Shown here in pieces: positions 8,506 to 16,339 of a stretch of DNA of 64,000 nucleotides. Source of the DNA: Fuscovulum sp. (lineage in GTDB: Bacteria > Pseudomonadota > Alphaproteobacteria > Rhodobacterales > Rhodobacteraceae); the NCBI GenBank assembly GCA_035192965.1, contig CP136571.1, positions 2,190,501 to 2,254,500 of the forward strand, read 5' to 3'. The position numbers and the translations under genes are program-made. The notes under the pieces are model-generated. The model did no database searches, was not told the origin of the DNA, and saw only the letters and a program-made list of their open reading frames with translations. Numbering within the stretch: the first letter of the stretch is position 1; each line of letters starts with the position of its first letter.

Positions 8506-8540
8506 AAAAAGGGCGCGGCCCTTGCGGGATGCGCCCTTTG
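8506..8540 (-). terminator. Intrinsic terminator of ssb
   Basis: AAAGGGCGC (8508-8516) pairs with GCGCCCTTT (8531-8539). On the minus strand the stem is followed by a T-run (TTTTTGC), 28 bases past the ssb stop. Confidence 0.75.
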
Positions 8541-8566
8541 CCGTTTCAGCCGTATGGCCGTTGGGA

Positions 8567-9103
8567 TCAGAAGGGGATCTCGTCATCCATGTCGCTGCGC
8601 CCGCCTGCGGGGGCGCCACCGCCACCGCCGCTGCGCGCGCCGCCGCCCTGATAGCCGCCACCGCCGCCACCAGAGGCGCCACCGCCCTGATAATCATCAT
8701 AGCCGCCGCCGCCGTAATCGCCGCCTGCACCACCGCCGCCGCCGCCGCCATCGCGGCCGTCAAGCAGGGTCAGTTCACCGCGATAGGGGCGGATGACGAC
8801 TTCGGTCGTATACCGATCCTGCCCGCTTTGATCCTGCCACTTGCGGGTTTCAAGCTGGCCTTCGACGTAAACCTTCGATCCCTTTTTCAGGTACTGTTCG
8901 GCCACCTTGGCGATGTTTTCGTTGAAGATCGCCACGGAATGCCATTCGGTGCGTTCCTTGCGTTCGCCCGAGCTTTTGTCGCGCCAGGTTTCCGAGGTGG
9001 CGATGCGCAGGTTCACCACCTTGCCGCCGTTCTGGAAACTGCGAACCTCGGGGTCGCGCCCGAGATTGCCGACGATGATCACCTTGTTGACGGAACCGGC
9101 CAT
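8567..9103 (-). CDS. ssb: Single-stranded DNA-binding protein
   Basis: A 178-residue SSB. The N-terminal OB fold begins [18 protein letters not shown] and runs to about residue 115. A glycine/tyrosine-rich disordered linker follows, then the acidic DMDDEIPF tip that recruits partner proteins. The start is the ATG at 9103 (MAGSVNK), with GGAGGGAAAAC just upstream. A terminator follows the stop. I see no LexA-type GTTC-N7-GTTC box in the 120 bases upstream. Confidence 0.97.
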   Translation of the reverse strand: MAGSVNKVIIVGNLGRDPEVRSFQNGGKVVNLRIATSETWRDKSSGERKERTEWHSVAIFNENIAKVAEQYLKKGSKVYVEGQLETRKWQDQSGQDRYTTEVVIRPYRGELTLLDGRDGGGGGGGAGGDYGGGGYDDYQGGGASGGGGGGYQGGGARSGGGGGAPAGGRSDMDDEIPF

Positions 9104-9406
9104 GTTTTCCCTCCGAATCTGATCCTGTGCGGAGGCTATCCTCCGGCTGGTTAACAAAAGGCTATAGCCCGCCGGGCAGGAGGCCGCAATCATAGGCTGG
9201 GGTTAGGCCGGGCATCGGCTGGGCTCGGCTTTGGGGCGCCTGCACCTTTGGGTGGAGAGCGGAAGTCCGCTCTGTGCCTTTGGTCAGAGGGGGGAAGGCC
9301 AAGACCTATCCAAGACCTGGGTTGGATTTCGGATCACGCTGGAACGGGGCAGGTGGGGGGCATCCGGCGGCAGAGATGTCCGTCGGCGAACAAACCTGGA
9401 GCAGAG
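9104..9406. other. Intergenic region between ssb and the PepSY gene
   Basis: About 300 bases between divergent genes with no coding signal I trust. It contains a perfect dyad AGAGCGGA-AG-TCCGCTCT (9256-9273), flanked by CCTTTGG on both sides, and a doubled CAAGACCT near 9301-9316. The dyad could be an operator or leader hairpin for the PepSY gene. Confidence 0.4.
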
Positions 9407-9688
9407 ATGATGATCCGTAAATTTGCCGTTGTTGCCCTTGTCCTTGGAAGCCTGGGTGGTGCCTTTGCCGCGCCTGCCATTACGATGGCAGAAACCGAAG
9501 CCACGGTGGATGCCGCCGTGCAGGAAACGCTGACCACGCAGCTGGTGGCCCAAGGCTATGAGGTCCGCCAGTTCAAGGCCGAAGACGGGCTGATCGAGGT
9601 CTATGTCGTCAAGGACGGCAAGATGGAAGAGCTGTGGTTCGATGCGGGCCTGAAGCAGGTCGAGCATGAAGAAGGCGAAGAGGGCTGA
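9407..9688 (+). CDS. Periplasmic PepSY-domain small protein
   Basis: A 93-residue protein with an N-terminal signal peptide (FAVVALVLGSLGGAFAAPA) and one PepSY-like repeat (LVAQGYEVRQFKAEDGLIEV, then VKDGKMEELWFD), ending in an acidic tail. The ATG at 9407 has GGAG 5 bases upstream, and an adjacent ATG at 9410 is equally possible. PepSY proteins commonly occur beside cytochrome b561 genes, as here at 9802. A role in the redox or metal partner chain of that cytochrome is inferred. Confidence 0.75.
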   Translation: MMIRKFAVVALVLGSLGGAFAAPAITMAETEATVDAAVQETLTTQLVAQGYEVRQFKAEDGLIEVYVVKDGKMEELWFDAGLKQVEHEEGEEG

Positions 9689-9732
9689 TCCCCTTTCGGC
9701 GCGCCCGAGGGTGGCGCGTCGGTGATGATGCA

Positions 9733-9769
9733 GGCAGGCGCGGCCGGGGTGAACCCGGGCGCGCCTGCC
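9733..9769. other. Large stem-loop between PepSY and cytochrome b561 genes
   Basis: GGCAGGCGCG (9733-9742) pairs with CGCGCCTGCC (9760-9769), and an inner GGGT/ACCC extends the stem. There is no T-run on the plus strand, so it may be an mRNA-stabilising or partial-termination element rather than a full terminator. Confidence 0.5.
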
Positions 9770-9801
9770 CCCCAAGGGATCATGGAACGGGAGTTGGGAT
9801 C

Positions 9802-10323
9802 ATGTCGGTGAAGGTGCGTGTCTGGGATCCGCTGGTGCGGGTGTTTCACTGGGCCTTGGTGGCGGCCTTTGCGGCCAATGCCTTTTTCACCGCGCCGGGC
9901 AAGGTGGCGCATCAATGGGTGGGCTATATCGTGGCCGGGCTGATCGCGCTGCGTGTGATCTGGGGATTCATCGGCACGCGCCATGCACGTTTTGCCGATT
10001 TCCTGCCGGGGCCGGATGCGGTGCTGGGGCAGGTGGGTGATATGGCCACCGGGCGGCGCCGGGTGCATGAAGGCCACTCGCCTCTGGGCGCGCTGATGAT
10101 CTTCAACCTGCTGTTGACGATGGCCGGGTTGGCGGCGTCGGGCTATGCGATGACGACGCTGATGTTCTTTGGCGTGGGCTGGGTGGAGGAAGTGCACGAG
10201 GTGCTGGTCATCTGGGCCGAGATTTCCATCGTGGTGCATGTGCTGGCCGTAGTGGTGGAAAGCCGCAGGCTTGGGGTAAACCTTCCGAAATCCATGGTGA
10301 CAGGGTACAAGACACTTCCCTGA
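9802..10323 (+). CDS. Cytochrome b561 domain protein
   Basis: A 173-residue membrane di-heme b-type cytochrome of the bacterial b561 family. It opens VRVWDPLVRVFHWALV (heme-ligand His near residue 17) and has four hydrophobic helices. Further candidate ligands are in VAHQWVGY (near residue 38) and in EVHEVLV and VVHVLAV close to the C-terminus. It moves electrons across or within the inner membrane, often for periplasmic partners. Linked to the PepSY gene upstream and the membrane LuxR gene 16 bases downstream. Confidence 0.9.
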   Translation: MSVKVRVWDPLVRVFHWALVAAFAANAFFTAPGKVAHQWVGYIVAGLIALRVIWGFIGTRHARFADFLPGPDAVLGQVGDMATGRRRVHEGHSPLGALMIFNLLLTMAGLAASGYAMTTLMFFGVGWVEEVHEVLVIWAEISIVVHVLAVVVESRRLGVNLPKSMVTGYKTLP

Positions 10324-10339
10324 TGGATGACCGGGTGAG

Positions 10340-10906
10340 GTGAGGGTGAGCCAGCCGATGATCGATGACGTTGTTTCGACCCGCGACGTTGCGCGCCCGA
10401 AGGCGCGTGATGCGCGGCTGCTGATCCTGCTGATCGGGTTCCAGATCCTGTGTTCGGCCTTTTTTGTGGTGGATATCGTCGAGGATTTCCAGGAAGGCGG
10501 CGTGGTGCTGACGCATATGCTGCCGGAACTGGGGGCCACGCTGGGGTTGTTTGTCGGGCTGGCATTTGAGGTGCGGGCGCTGATGAACCTGATGCGGCGG
10601 CAGGCCGTGATGGAGAAATCCCTGGGCGTGGCGGCCGGGGCGCTGGGTTCGTTGATGGAGGATTACTTTCGCCAATGGGGCCTGACGCCATCAGAGGCGG
10701 ATGTCGCGGCCTTTACCATCAAGGGCTATTCCATTGCCGAGATTGCCACCCTGCGCGGATCGGCGGAGGGGACGGTGAAAACGCACCTGAATGCCATCTA
10801 TCGCAAGGCCGGCGTGCAGGGGCGCGGGCAGTTGGTGAGCGTGCTGATCGAGGATCTGCTGAACGCCCCGCTGGTGCCCGAAGCGGCCGTCGCGACGAAG
10901 GTCTGA
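10340..10906 (+). CDS. Membrane-anchored LuxR-type HTH regulator
   Basis: A protein of up to 188 residues. Two predicted membrane helices (LLILLIGFQILCSAFFVVDI and LPELGATLGLFVGLAFEV) are followed by a linker and a LuxR/GerE helix-turn-helix (LTPSEADVAAFTIKGYSIAEIA, TVKTHLNAIYRKAG) at about residues 110-170. The start is uncertain: GTG at 10340 or 10346, or ATG at 10358. No receiver or autoinducer domain is present, so signal input may come through the membrane part. It follows cytochrome b561 by 16 bases, suggesting a redox- or membrane-responsive regulator of that unit. Confidence 0.82.
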   Translation: MRVSQPMIDDVVSTRDVARPKARDARLLILLIGFQILCSAFFVVDIVEDFQEGGVVLTHMLPELGATLGLFVGLAFEVRALMNLMRRQAVMEKSLGVAAGALGSLMEDYFRQWGLTPSEADVAAFTIKGYSIAEIATLRGSAEGTVKTHLNAIYRKAGVQGRGQLVSVLIEDLLNAPLVPEAAVATKV

Positions 10907-10981
10907 GCGGTGATCAAGGCACTGGCCAAGAGGGGTGGTGATCTTGTAGTGTCCGCCCGGTTGGATGTGCGGGATGGATGG

Positions 10982-11581
10982 ATGCGGACCTTTGTCTTTG
11001 GTTCCCTGATTGCGGTCTGGGCGGTGCTGCCGGCAGAAGGCGCGCGCGCGGAAGGGCTGACGCTGTCGGGATCGGGCGTTTCGCGTCTGGCGATCTTTGA
11101 AAAGCAGAAAGACCTGCTGGAGGGGCGGCTGTCCAAGCAGTATTCCGGATCGGAACGGTTGAAGCCCAAAAGCGAACGTGACGAAGACGGGGGGCCGGTG
11201 CCGGCCTTTCGCGGCAATTACAAGGGCGAGTTCCTTGAGGTTGCCAAGGCGGCGGCGCGCAAGCACAACATCCCCGAAGATCTGTTCCTGCGGCTGGTGC
11301 AGCAGGAAAGCGGCTGGAACGTCGGCGCGGTGAGCCCGAAGGGCGCGACGGGCCTTGCGCAGCTGATGCCCGATACGGCGCGGTTCCTGAGCGTGGATAT
11401 CAACGATCCGCAAGAGAACCTTGAAGGCGGGGCGCGCTATCTGCGGATGATGTATGACCGTTTTGGCAGCTGGCGGCTGGCGCTGGCGGCCTATAATGCC
11501 GGGCCGATGGCGGTGGAAGAACATGACGGCATCCCGCCCTATGCCGAGACCAAGAATTACGTGAAGGCGATCCTCGGGTAG
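10982..11581 (+). CDS. Lytic transglycosylase (SLT domain)
   Basis: Periplasmic murein transglycosylase. It has the SLT fold with catalytic Glu in LVQQESGWN, followed by SPKGATGLAQLMPDTA and the GARYLRMM...LAAYNAGP motif. The ATG at 10982 gives an immediate signal peptide (MRTFVFGSLIAVWAVLP...ARA) and about 199 residues; a GTG at 10910 would prefix 24 residues before it. It converges on the ABC operon across a 185-base hairpin array. The substrate is peptidoglycan; the specific morphogenetic role is not evident. Confidence 0.85.
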   Translation: MRTFVFGSLIAVWAVLPAEGARAEGLTLSGSGVSRLAIFEKQKDLLEGRLSKQYSGSERLKPKSERDEDGGPVPAFRGNYKGEFLEVAKAAARKHNIPEDLFLRLVQQESGWNVGAVSPKGATGLAQLMPDTARFLSVDINDPQENLEGGARYLRMMYDRFGSWRLALAAYNAGPMAVEEHDGIPPYAETKNYVKAILG

Positions 11582-11588
11582 GGCGCGC

Positions 11589-11632
11589 GCAAGAATTTTC
11601 GAAAATTCTTGCAAAATTCTTCGAAGAATTTT
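11589..11632. repeat. Two perfect AT-rich palindromes after the lytic transglycosylase
   Basis: A 24-base perfect palindrome (11589-11612, centre TTTTC|GAAAA) is directly followed by a 20-base perfect palindrome (11613-11632, centre TCTTC|GAAGA). The right arm of the first resembles the left arm of the second, so alternative pairing is possible. They lie 8 bases past the stop and may act as terminators or RNA-end stabilisers. Confidence 0.7.
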
Positions 11633-11655
11633 GGCTTGGGCGCTTTGGACAAGGG

Positions 11656-11701
11656 GCGATTTCTGACGCAGAAATCGCGGCGGAATTTGACGCAAATTCC
11701 G
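11656..11701 (+). repeat. Two GACGC-loop hairpins, plus orientation
   Basis: Hairpin 11656-11678 has a 9-bp stem (GCGATTTCT/AGAAATCGC) and loop GACGC. Hairpin 11681-11701 has an 8-bp stem (CGGAATTT/AAATTCCG) and the same loop GACGC. Stem sequences differ but the loop is constant and is read on the strand of the upstream gene. Confidence 0.75.
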
Positions 11702-11766
11702 GCTCCCCCCAGTGGGGGAGCGTTTTCTGCGTCAGAAAACGACGCGGAAATTGTGTCAATTTCCGC
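11702..11766 (-). repeat. GACGC/GACAC-loop hairpins abutting the ABC ATPase stop
   Basis: On the minus strand, immediately after the stop of the ATPase gene, lie hairpins 11744-11766 (9-bp stem, loop GACAC) and 11721-11741 (8-bp stem, loop GACGC). Then comes the G/C stem GCTCCCCC/GGGGGAGC (11702-11721, loop CAGT). The loops are in the sense of the minus-strand gene, the mirror of the plus-strand pair next door. Confidence 0.75.
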
Positions 11767-13851
11767 TTATTCGGCGGCGATCTTGATGACCGGCTCCATG
11801 GTGGCGAAAACCTCGTCCGGCAGGTGGCATTTGATCTGATGGCCGCCTTCCAGCATCCTCACCGGGGGCACCTCGCGATCACAAAGCCCGCCTGCGACCT
11901 GCGATTTCCAGCGGCAGCGCGTCTGGAACGGGCAGCCGGGGGGCGGGTTGACGGCTGAGGGGATGTCGCCTTCCAGCACGATGCGTTTCTTCTGCACGCG
12001 GGTATCGGCGATGGGAACGGCCGACAGCAGCGCCTCGGTATAGGGGTGGTAGGGTGGCTGGAACACCTGGTCGGTGGTGCCCATTTCCACCACATGGCCC
12101 AGATACATGACCATGACGCGATCCGACAGGTAGCGCACGATGGACAGGTCATGGCTGATGAACAGCAGCGTCGTCTTGTTTTTGCGCTGGATGTCCATCA
12201 GGAGGTCGGTCACGGCGGCCTGCACCGACACGTCAAGCGCGGAGACGGGTTCATCGGCCACCACCACCTTGGCCCCGCCTGCAAAGGCGCGCGCGATGCC
12301 GACTCGCTGCTTCTGGCCGCCGGACAGTTGGCGCGGCATCCGGTCGGCGAAGGCGCGGGGGAGTTTGACGAGATCGAGCAGTTCCAGCATCCGGGACTGG
12401 CGTTCGGCATCAGAGTCACCGAATTTGAAAATCTCCAGCGCGCGGATGATTTGGCGGCCCACGGTTGAGGACGGGTTGAGCGTGTCGAACGGGTTTTGAA
12501 ACACCATTTGCAGTTTCGAAATCGTCCCGGTGTCACGCATCTGGATGGGCGTGTTCTGGACGTTTTCATCAAACAGCATGATCTGGCCGCTGGTTGCCGT
12601 TTCCAGCCCCATCAGTACCTTGGCGAAGGTGGATTTGCCGCAGCCGGATTCGCCCACGATGGCGAGGGTTTCGCCTTCGCGCGCCTCGAAGCTGAGGGTT
12701 TCATTGGCCTTTACCACCTTGGCCGAGCCGCCACCGAAGGCGGAGCCGGAGACGGAATAGTATTTCTTGAGATCGTCGAGTTTCAGGACCACGCGTCCGA
12801 TAGGCGTTTTCTCGACCATTTTCACGGCGGCGAGGGGGGCGTTCCAGTCGATCTCGGCAAAGCGGAGGCAGCGGGTTTCGTGACGGTTGTCATCGGGGAC
12901 GGTGGCCATGGGCACGTCTTGCGCGTTGCAAAGGCCATCCTTGAAGTAATCGCAGCGCGGGCCGAAGTTGCACCCGTTGGGGCGCTCATGCGGCAGAGGG
13001 AAGTTGCCGGGAATGGCCACGAGCGGGCGGGTGTTCTTGTCGGCACCGGGCAGCGGGATGGAGCGGAAGAGCGCCTGGGTATAGGGGTGGCGCATCTTGT
13101 CGAAAACTTCCTCGACATTGCCGGTTTCCACCGCCTCGCCGGAATACATGACGCAGAGCCGGTCGCAGACGTCGAGCACGAGGCCGAGGTTGTGGCTAAT
13201 GAACAGCATGGAGGTGCCGTATTTCGTGCCAAGTTCCTTGACCAGATCGACGATGCCGGCCTCAACTGTCACGTCGAGCGCGGTGGTGGGTTCATCAAGG
13301 ATCAGGAGCGCGGGTTTGGACATCAGCGCCATGGCGATGACGATGCGCTGCTGCTGGCCACCCGAGAGCTGATGCGGGTAGGCGTTGATGATGCGGTCGG
13401 GGTCGGGCAGGCGGACATCGGCCACGATCTGGCGCGCGAGTTTCCAGGCATCGTCCTTGGCCATGCCCTGATGGATCATCGGCACTTCGGCCAGTTGCGC
13501 GCCGATCTTCATCGCCGGGTTCAGCGAGGCCATGGGTTCCTGATAGATCATGGCGATTTCCGAGCCGCGGATCTTGCGCAGCTCTTCATCTTCCATATTC
13601 GTCAGGTCGCGCCCCTTGAAGCGGATGGTCCCGCCCGTGATGCGGCCGTTCTTGCCCAGATAGCGCATGACGGCGAGGGCGACGGTGGATTTGCCGCAGC
13701 CGGATTCGCCCACCAGCCCCATCGCCTCACCGGCCATGACAGTGCAGGAGAAATCCATCACGGCAGGGATTTCGCGCAGGCGCGTGAAGAAGGAGATCGA
13801 AAGGTTCTCGATTTCGAGGATGGGTTTGGACGGATCCCAGGGTTCAGACAT
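11767..13851 (-). CDS. Fused double ATPase of a dipeptide/oligopeptide-type ABC importer
   Basis: 694 residues containing two complete nucleotide-binding domains, equivalent to DppD and DppF joined. Each half has Walker A GESGCGKST, an LSGGQ signature (LSGGQQQR, LSGGQKQR) and Walker B (LLILDEPT, VVVADEPV). Cysteine clusters of the oligopeptide/dipeptide C-terminal region follow each half (CNFGPRCDY..LC, CPFQTRC). It is the last gene of the SBP-permease-permease-ATPase operon. Start ATG at 13851. Substrate unknown; peptides are the family default. Confidence 0.93.
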   Translation of the reverse strand: MSEPWDPSKPILEIENLSISFFTRLREIPAVMDFSCTVMAGEAMGLVGESGCGKSTVALAVMRYLGKNGRITGGTIRFKGRDLTNMEDEELRKIRGSEIAMIYQEPMASLNPAMKIGAQLAEVPMIHQGMAKDDAWKLARQIVADVRLPDPDRIINAYPHQLSGGQQQRIVIAMALMSKPALLILDEPTTALDVTVEAGIVDLVKELGTKYGTSMLFISHNLGLVLDVCDRLCVMYSGEAVETGNVEEVFDKMRHPYTQALFRSIPLPGADKNTRPLVAIPGNFPLPHERPNGCNFGPRCDYFKDGLCNAQDVPMATVPDDNRHETRCLRFAEIDWNAPLAAVKMVEKTPIGRVVLKLDDLKKYYSVSGSAFGGGSAKVVKANETLSFEAREGETLAIVGESGCGKSTFAKVLMGLETATSGQIMLFDENVQNTPIQMRDTGTISKLQMVFQNPFDTLNPSSTVGRQIIRALEIFKFGDSDAERQSRMLELLDLVKLPRAFADRMPRQLSGGQKQRVGIARAFAGGAKVVVADEPVSALDVSVQAAVTDLLMDIQRKNKTTLLFISHDLSIVRYLSDRVMVMYLGHVVEMGTTDQVFQPPYHPYTEALLSAVPIADTRVQKKRIVLEGDIPSAVNPPPGCPFQTRCRWKSQVAGGLCDREVPPVRMLEGGHQIKCHLPDEVFATMEPVIKIAAE

Positions 13852-13881
13852 GGTGGCCTCGCGCGGGTGGAGGGTGCGGGA

Positions 13882-13932
13882 CCGGGGGTTTCACACCCCC
13901 GGACCCCCGTGGGATATTTGAACAGAGAAGAA
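13882..13932 (+). repeat. GGATATTT-type intergenic repeat (copy 1)
   Basis: A G/C hairpin (CCGGGGGT/ACCCCCGG), then GGACCCCC, a short spacer, GGATATTT and CAGAGAAGA. The same order recurs in whole or in part at 40781, 47259 and 49843. Here it lies between two minus-strand genes of one operon, but in plus orientation. Confidence 0.65.
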
Positions 13933-13951
13933 TTGGGGGCGGGTCATGGGA

Positions 13952-15118
13952 TCAGTCCTTCATGCTTTCTTCGCGCAAGCCATCGGCGAGGAGGTTCAGG
14001 CCAAGGACAAGCGACATGAGGGCGAAGGCGGGGACGACCGCCGGGTGGGGGGCGATGGCCAGCAGGCGGCGGCCATAGTTGATGGTGCTGCCCCAGTCGG
14101 GGGATTCGGGCGTGACGCCGAGGCCGAAGAAGCCGAGCGTTCCGAGAAGGATGGTGGTGTAGCCGATGCGCAGGCAGAAATCGACGATCAGCGGGCCGCG
14201 TGCGTTGGGAAGGATCTCCCACAGCATGATGTACCACGGGCCTTCGCCGCGGGTCTGGCCGGCGGCGACGTAATCGCGGGTCTTGATGTCCATCACCATG
14301 CCGCGGACGATGCGGAACACGCCGGGCGAGTTCACGAAGACGACCGAGACGAAGACGTTAAGCATGTTAGGGTCCATCGACCAGATGCCGGTGGGATCGG
14401 CATTGAAGGCGAGGCCGGAATAGGCCCAGAGGCCGATGACGAGGACAAGGCCCACATAGAGGTTGCGCTTGGACGGTGCGGTGAAGAAGCGCGCGTTCAA
14501 AAGCAGCGTGAGGAAGATCACCGGGAAGATGAACAGGATTGCGGCGAGCGCCGTGGGGATGCCGGTGACGCGAATCTCGGGCGTGACCAGCAGGTAGAAC
14601 AGCAAGATCACCGGGAAGGCGAGGACGAGGTTGGAGATGAAGCTGATCGTGGTGTCGAGCTTGCCGCCCAGATAACCTGCGGGCAGGCCCAGTGTGATGC
14701 CGACCATGAAGGCGATGACCGTGGCGGCGGGGGCGATCTTGAGCACTTCGCGCGCGCCCATGACCATGCGGGAAAACACGTCGCGGGCGAGGTGGTCGCC
14801 GCCCAGCAGGTAATAAGGATAGGCGCCTTCGGCCACGTCCTTGACTGGCGCGCCGGGGAGGATGTTCTTCATCCCCGACAGCTGTGCCAGCGGATCATGG
14901 GTGATGATCCAGTCGGCGAAGATGGCTATGAAGACCCAGAACATCACAAGGCCGAAGCCTGTCATGCCCACCGGGCTGTCGAAGATGCGGCCATAGAGGC
15001 CCAAGCGGCGTTTATAGCGCATCGACAGTGCGAAGGTGGCGATCAGCGCCACCCAGACGGGCAGGAGCTGCGCTGCGATGCGCAGGAAGATGGAGCCCCA
15101 GGAAAGTGCGTCGTCCAT
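13952..15118 (-). CDS. ABC transporter permease (DppC type)
   Basis: A 388-residue inner-membrane permease of the oligopeptide/dipeptide importer family. After an N-terminal helix and a long periplasmic stretch (GGDHLARDVFSRMVMGAREVL is the typical entry to the transport domain), the binding-protein-dependent transport helices follow. The EAA-like loop is in AAGQTRGEGPWYIMLWEILPN. It is longer than the usual ~300 residues because of an insertion between the first helices of the transport domain. It pairs with the DppB-type gene 11 bases upstream. Confidence 0.9.
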   Translation of the reverse strand: MDDALSWGSIFLRIAAQLLPVWVALIATFALSMRYKRRLGLYGRIFDSPVGMTGFGLVMFWVFIAIFADWIITHDPLAQLSGMKNILPGAPVKDVAEGAYPYYLLGGDHLARDVFSRMVMGAREVLKIAPAATVIAFMVGITLGLPAGYLGGKLDTTISFISNLVLAFPVILLFYLLVTPEIRVTGIPTALAAILFIFPVIFLTLLLNARFFTAPSKRNLYVGLVLVIGLWAYSGLAFNADPTGIWSMDPNMLNVFVSVVFVNSPGVFRIVRGMVMDIKTRDYVAAGQTRGEGPWYIMLWEILPNARGPLIVDFCLRIGYTTILLGTLGFFGLGVTPESPDWGSTINYGRRLLAIAPHPAVVPAFALMSLVLGLNLLADGLREESMKD

Positions 15119-15129
15119 TCTTGCTTCCC

Positions 15130-16215
15130 TTACGCGAGGCGGATGCGGGGATTGAGGAAGACGTAGCCGATATCCGAGATCAGCTGCGTTACCAGGACGA
15201 CGAAGACGGCGACAACCGAGCAGGCGAGCAGGGTGTCGATGTCGTTATTGCCGGCGGCCTGCACGAGGGTCCAGCCGAAGCCTTTGTAGTTGAAGAGCGT
15301 TTCCACGATCACCACGCCGTTCAAGAGCCACGGGAATTGCAACATGATCACCGTGAAGGGGGCGATCAGGGCGTTGCGCAGCGCGTGGCGCATGACGACC
15401 TGACGGAAACCCACGCCCTTGAGCCGGGCGGTGCGGATGTATTGCTGGGTCATCACCTCGGTCATCGAGGCGCGGGTCATGCGGGCGATGTAGCCGATGC
15501 CGTAAAGCGCGATGGTCATCACGGGCAGGAAGAAGTTCCAGAAGGTGATGTTCTCCATGGCGGAGGTGGCGGTGCCGGGGAACAGCGTCTTGCCCGAAAT
15601 CCAGCCCGCTTCGGCGAGGATCGGAGAAACGCCTGCCGTGGCGGAGGCCAGCAGCGCGATCAGGATGACGCCGGAGACATATTCGGGGGTGGCGGTGGTG
15701 GTGATGGCAACGGTTGACAGGATCCGGTCGGTCCGGCTGCCTTCGCGCATGCCCGAGAGCACGCCAAGGAGTAGCGAGGCGGGGACCATGACGATCATCA
15801 CCCAGAGCATCAGCCAGCCGGTTGCGCCGAGCGAGCGCGCCAGAACCTCGGTCACGGGTTGTTTGAAGACGGTGGAAAAGCCCCAGTCGCCTTGCAGGAT
15901 CCCACAATGGCTGCGGGCGGTGGCGGCGTCCTGACCCTTTTCGATGCAGCGGCCGCGGATCGTGCCATCCTCATCCGTGAGGGTCCAGCCGGGCATCACG
16001 CCAAGCCATTCGCCATAACGCACGAAGACCGACCCGCCATAGCCGTTGCTTTCCAGCCAGCTTGCCACGGCGTCATCGGCCATGCGGACCGAGGCTTCGG
16101 ACTTAGCAAGCTTTTCAAGGTTCGGCGGCAGGTTCGTCATGTAGAAGACGATGAAGGTGAGCGCGATGGCCGTCAGGATCATGACACCGATACGCCGAAG
16201 CACGAAGAGGAGCAT
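15130..16215 (-). CDS. ABC transporter permease (DppB type)
   Basis: A 361-residue permease. It opens with the characteristic FVLRRIGVMILTAIALTFIVFYM helix, has a periplasmic segment with two cysteines (residues ~75-105), and carries the EAA-like loop YIRTARLKGVGFRQVVMRHAL. It forms the membrane channel with the DppC-type protein. The gene follows the binding-protein gene after a strong hairpin, an arrangement that usually lets the binding protein be made in excess over the permeases. Confidence 0.92.
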   Translation of the reverse strand: MLLFVLRRIGVMILTAIALTFIVFYMTNLPPNLEKLAKSEASVRMADDAVASWLESNGYGGSVFVRYGEWLGVMPGWTLTDEDGTIRGRCIEKGQDAATARSHCGILQGDWGFSTVFKQPVTEVLARSLGATGWLMLWVMIVMVPASLLLGVLSGMREGSRTDRILSTVAITTTATPEYVSGVILIALLASATAGVSPILAEAGWISGKTLFPGTATSAMENITFWNFFLPVMTIALYGIGYIARMTRASMTEVMTQQYIRTARLKGVGFRQVVMRHALRNALIAPFTVIMLQFPWLLNGVVIVETLFNYKGFGWTLVQAAGNNDIDTLLACSVVAVFVVLVTQLISDIGYVFLNPRIRLA

Positions 16216-16295
16216 GGCTCATCCTTTCCCGGTCATGGGATCGCAGGCAAATGGAATGGCTGTGCGGGGCAAGCGCGCCCGGAGCAGGCGAAGGA

Positions 16296-16323
16296 GGGCG
16301 CGCGGGGAATGCCCCGCGCGCCC
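16296..16323 (-). terminator. 12-bp GC hairpin between SBP and permease genes
   Basis: A perfect 12-bp stem of G and C (16296-16307 with 16312-16323) with loop AATG, 17 bases past the binding-protein stop. It has no T-run, so partial termination or 3'-end protection is more likely than full termination. Confidence 0.65.
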
Positions 16324-16339
16324 GTCTTGCGATGGCAGA

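Noticed and set aside
8567..8770. Repetitive GGC/CCG tract that looks like a tandem repeat or CRISPR-like array
   Set aside because: It encodes the glycine-rich linker of SSB; no constant repeat/spacer structure.
11589..11766. Palindrome-dense region as a possible CRISPR array or attachment site
   Set aside because: Units differ in stem sequence and spacing and there is no integrase or cas gene; better explained as 3' hairpins.
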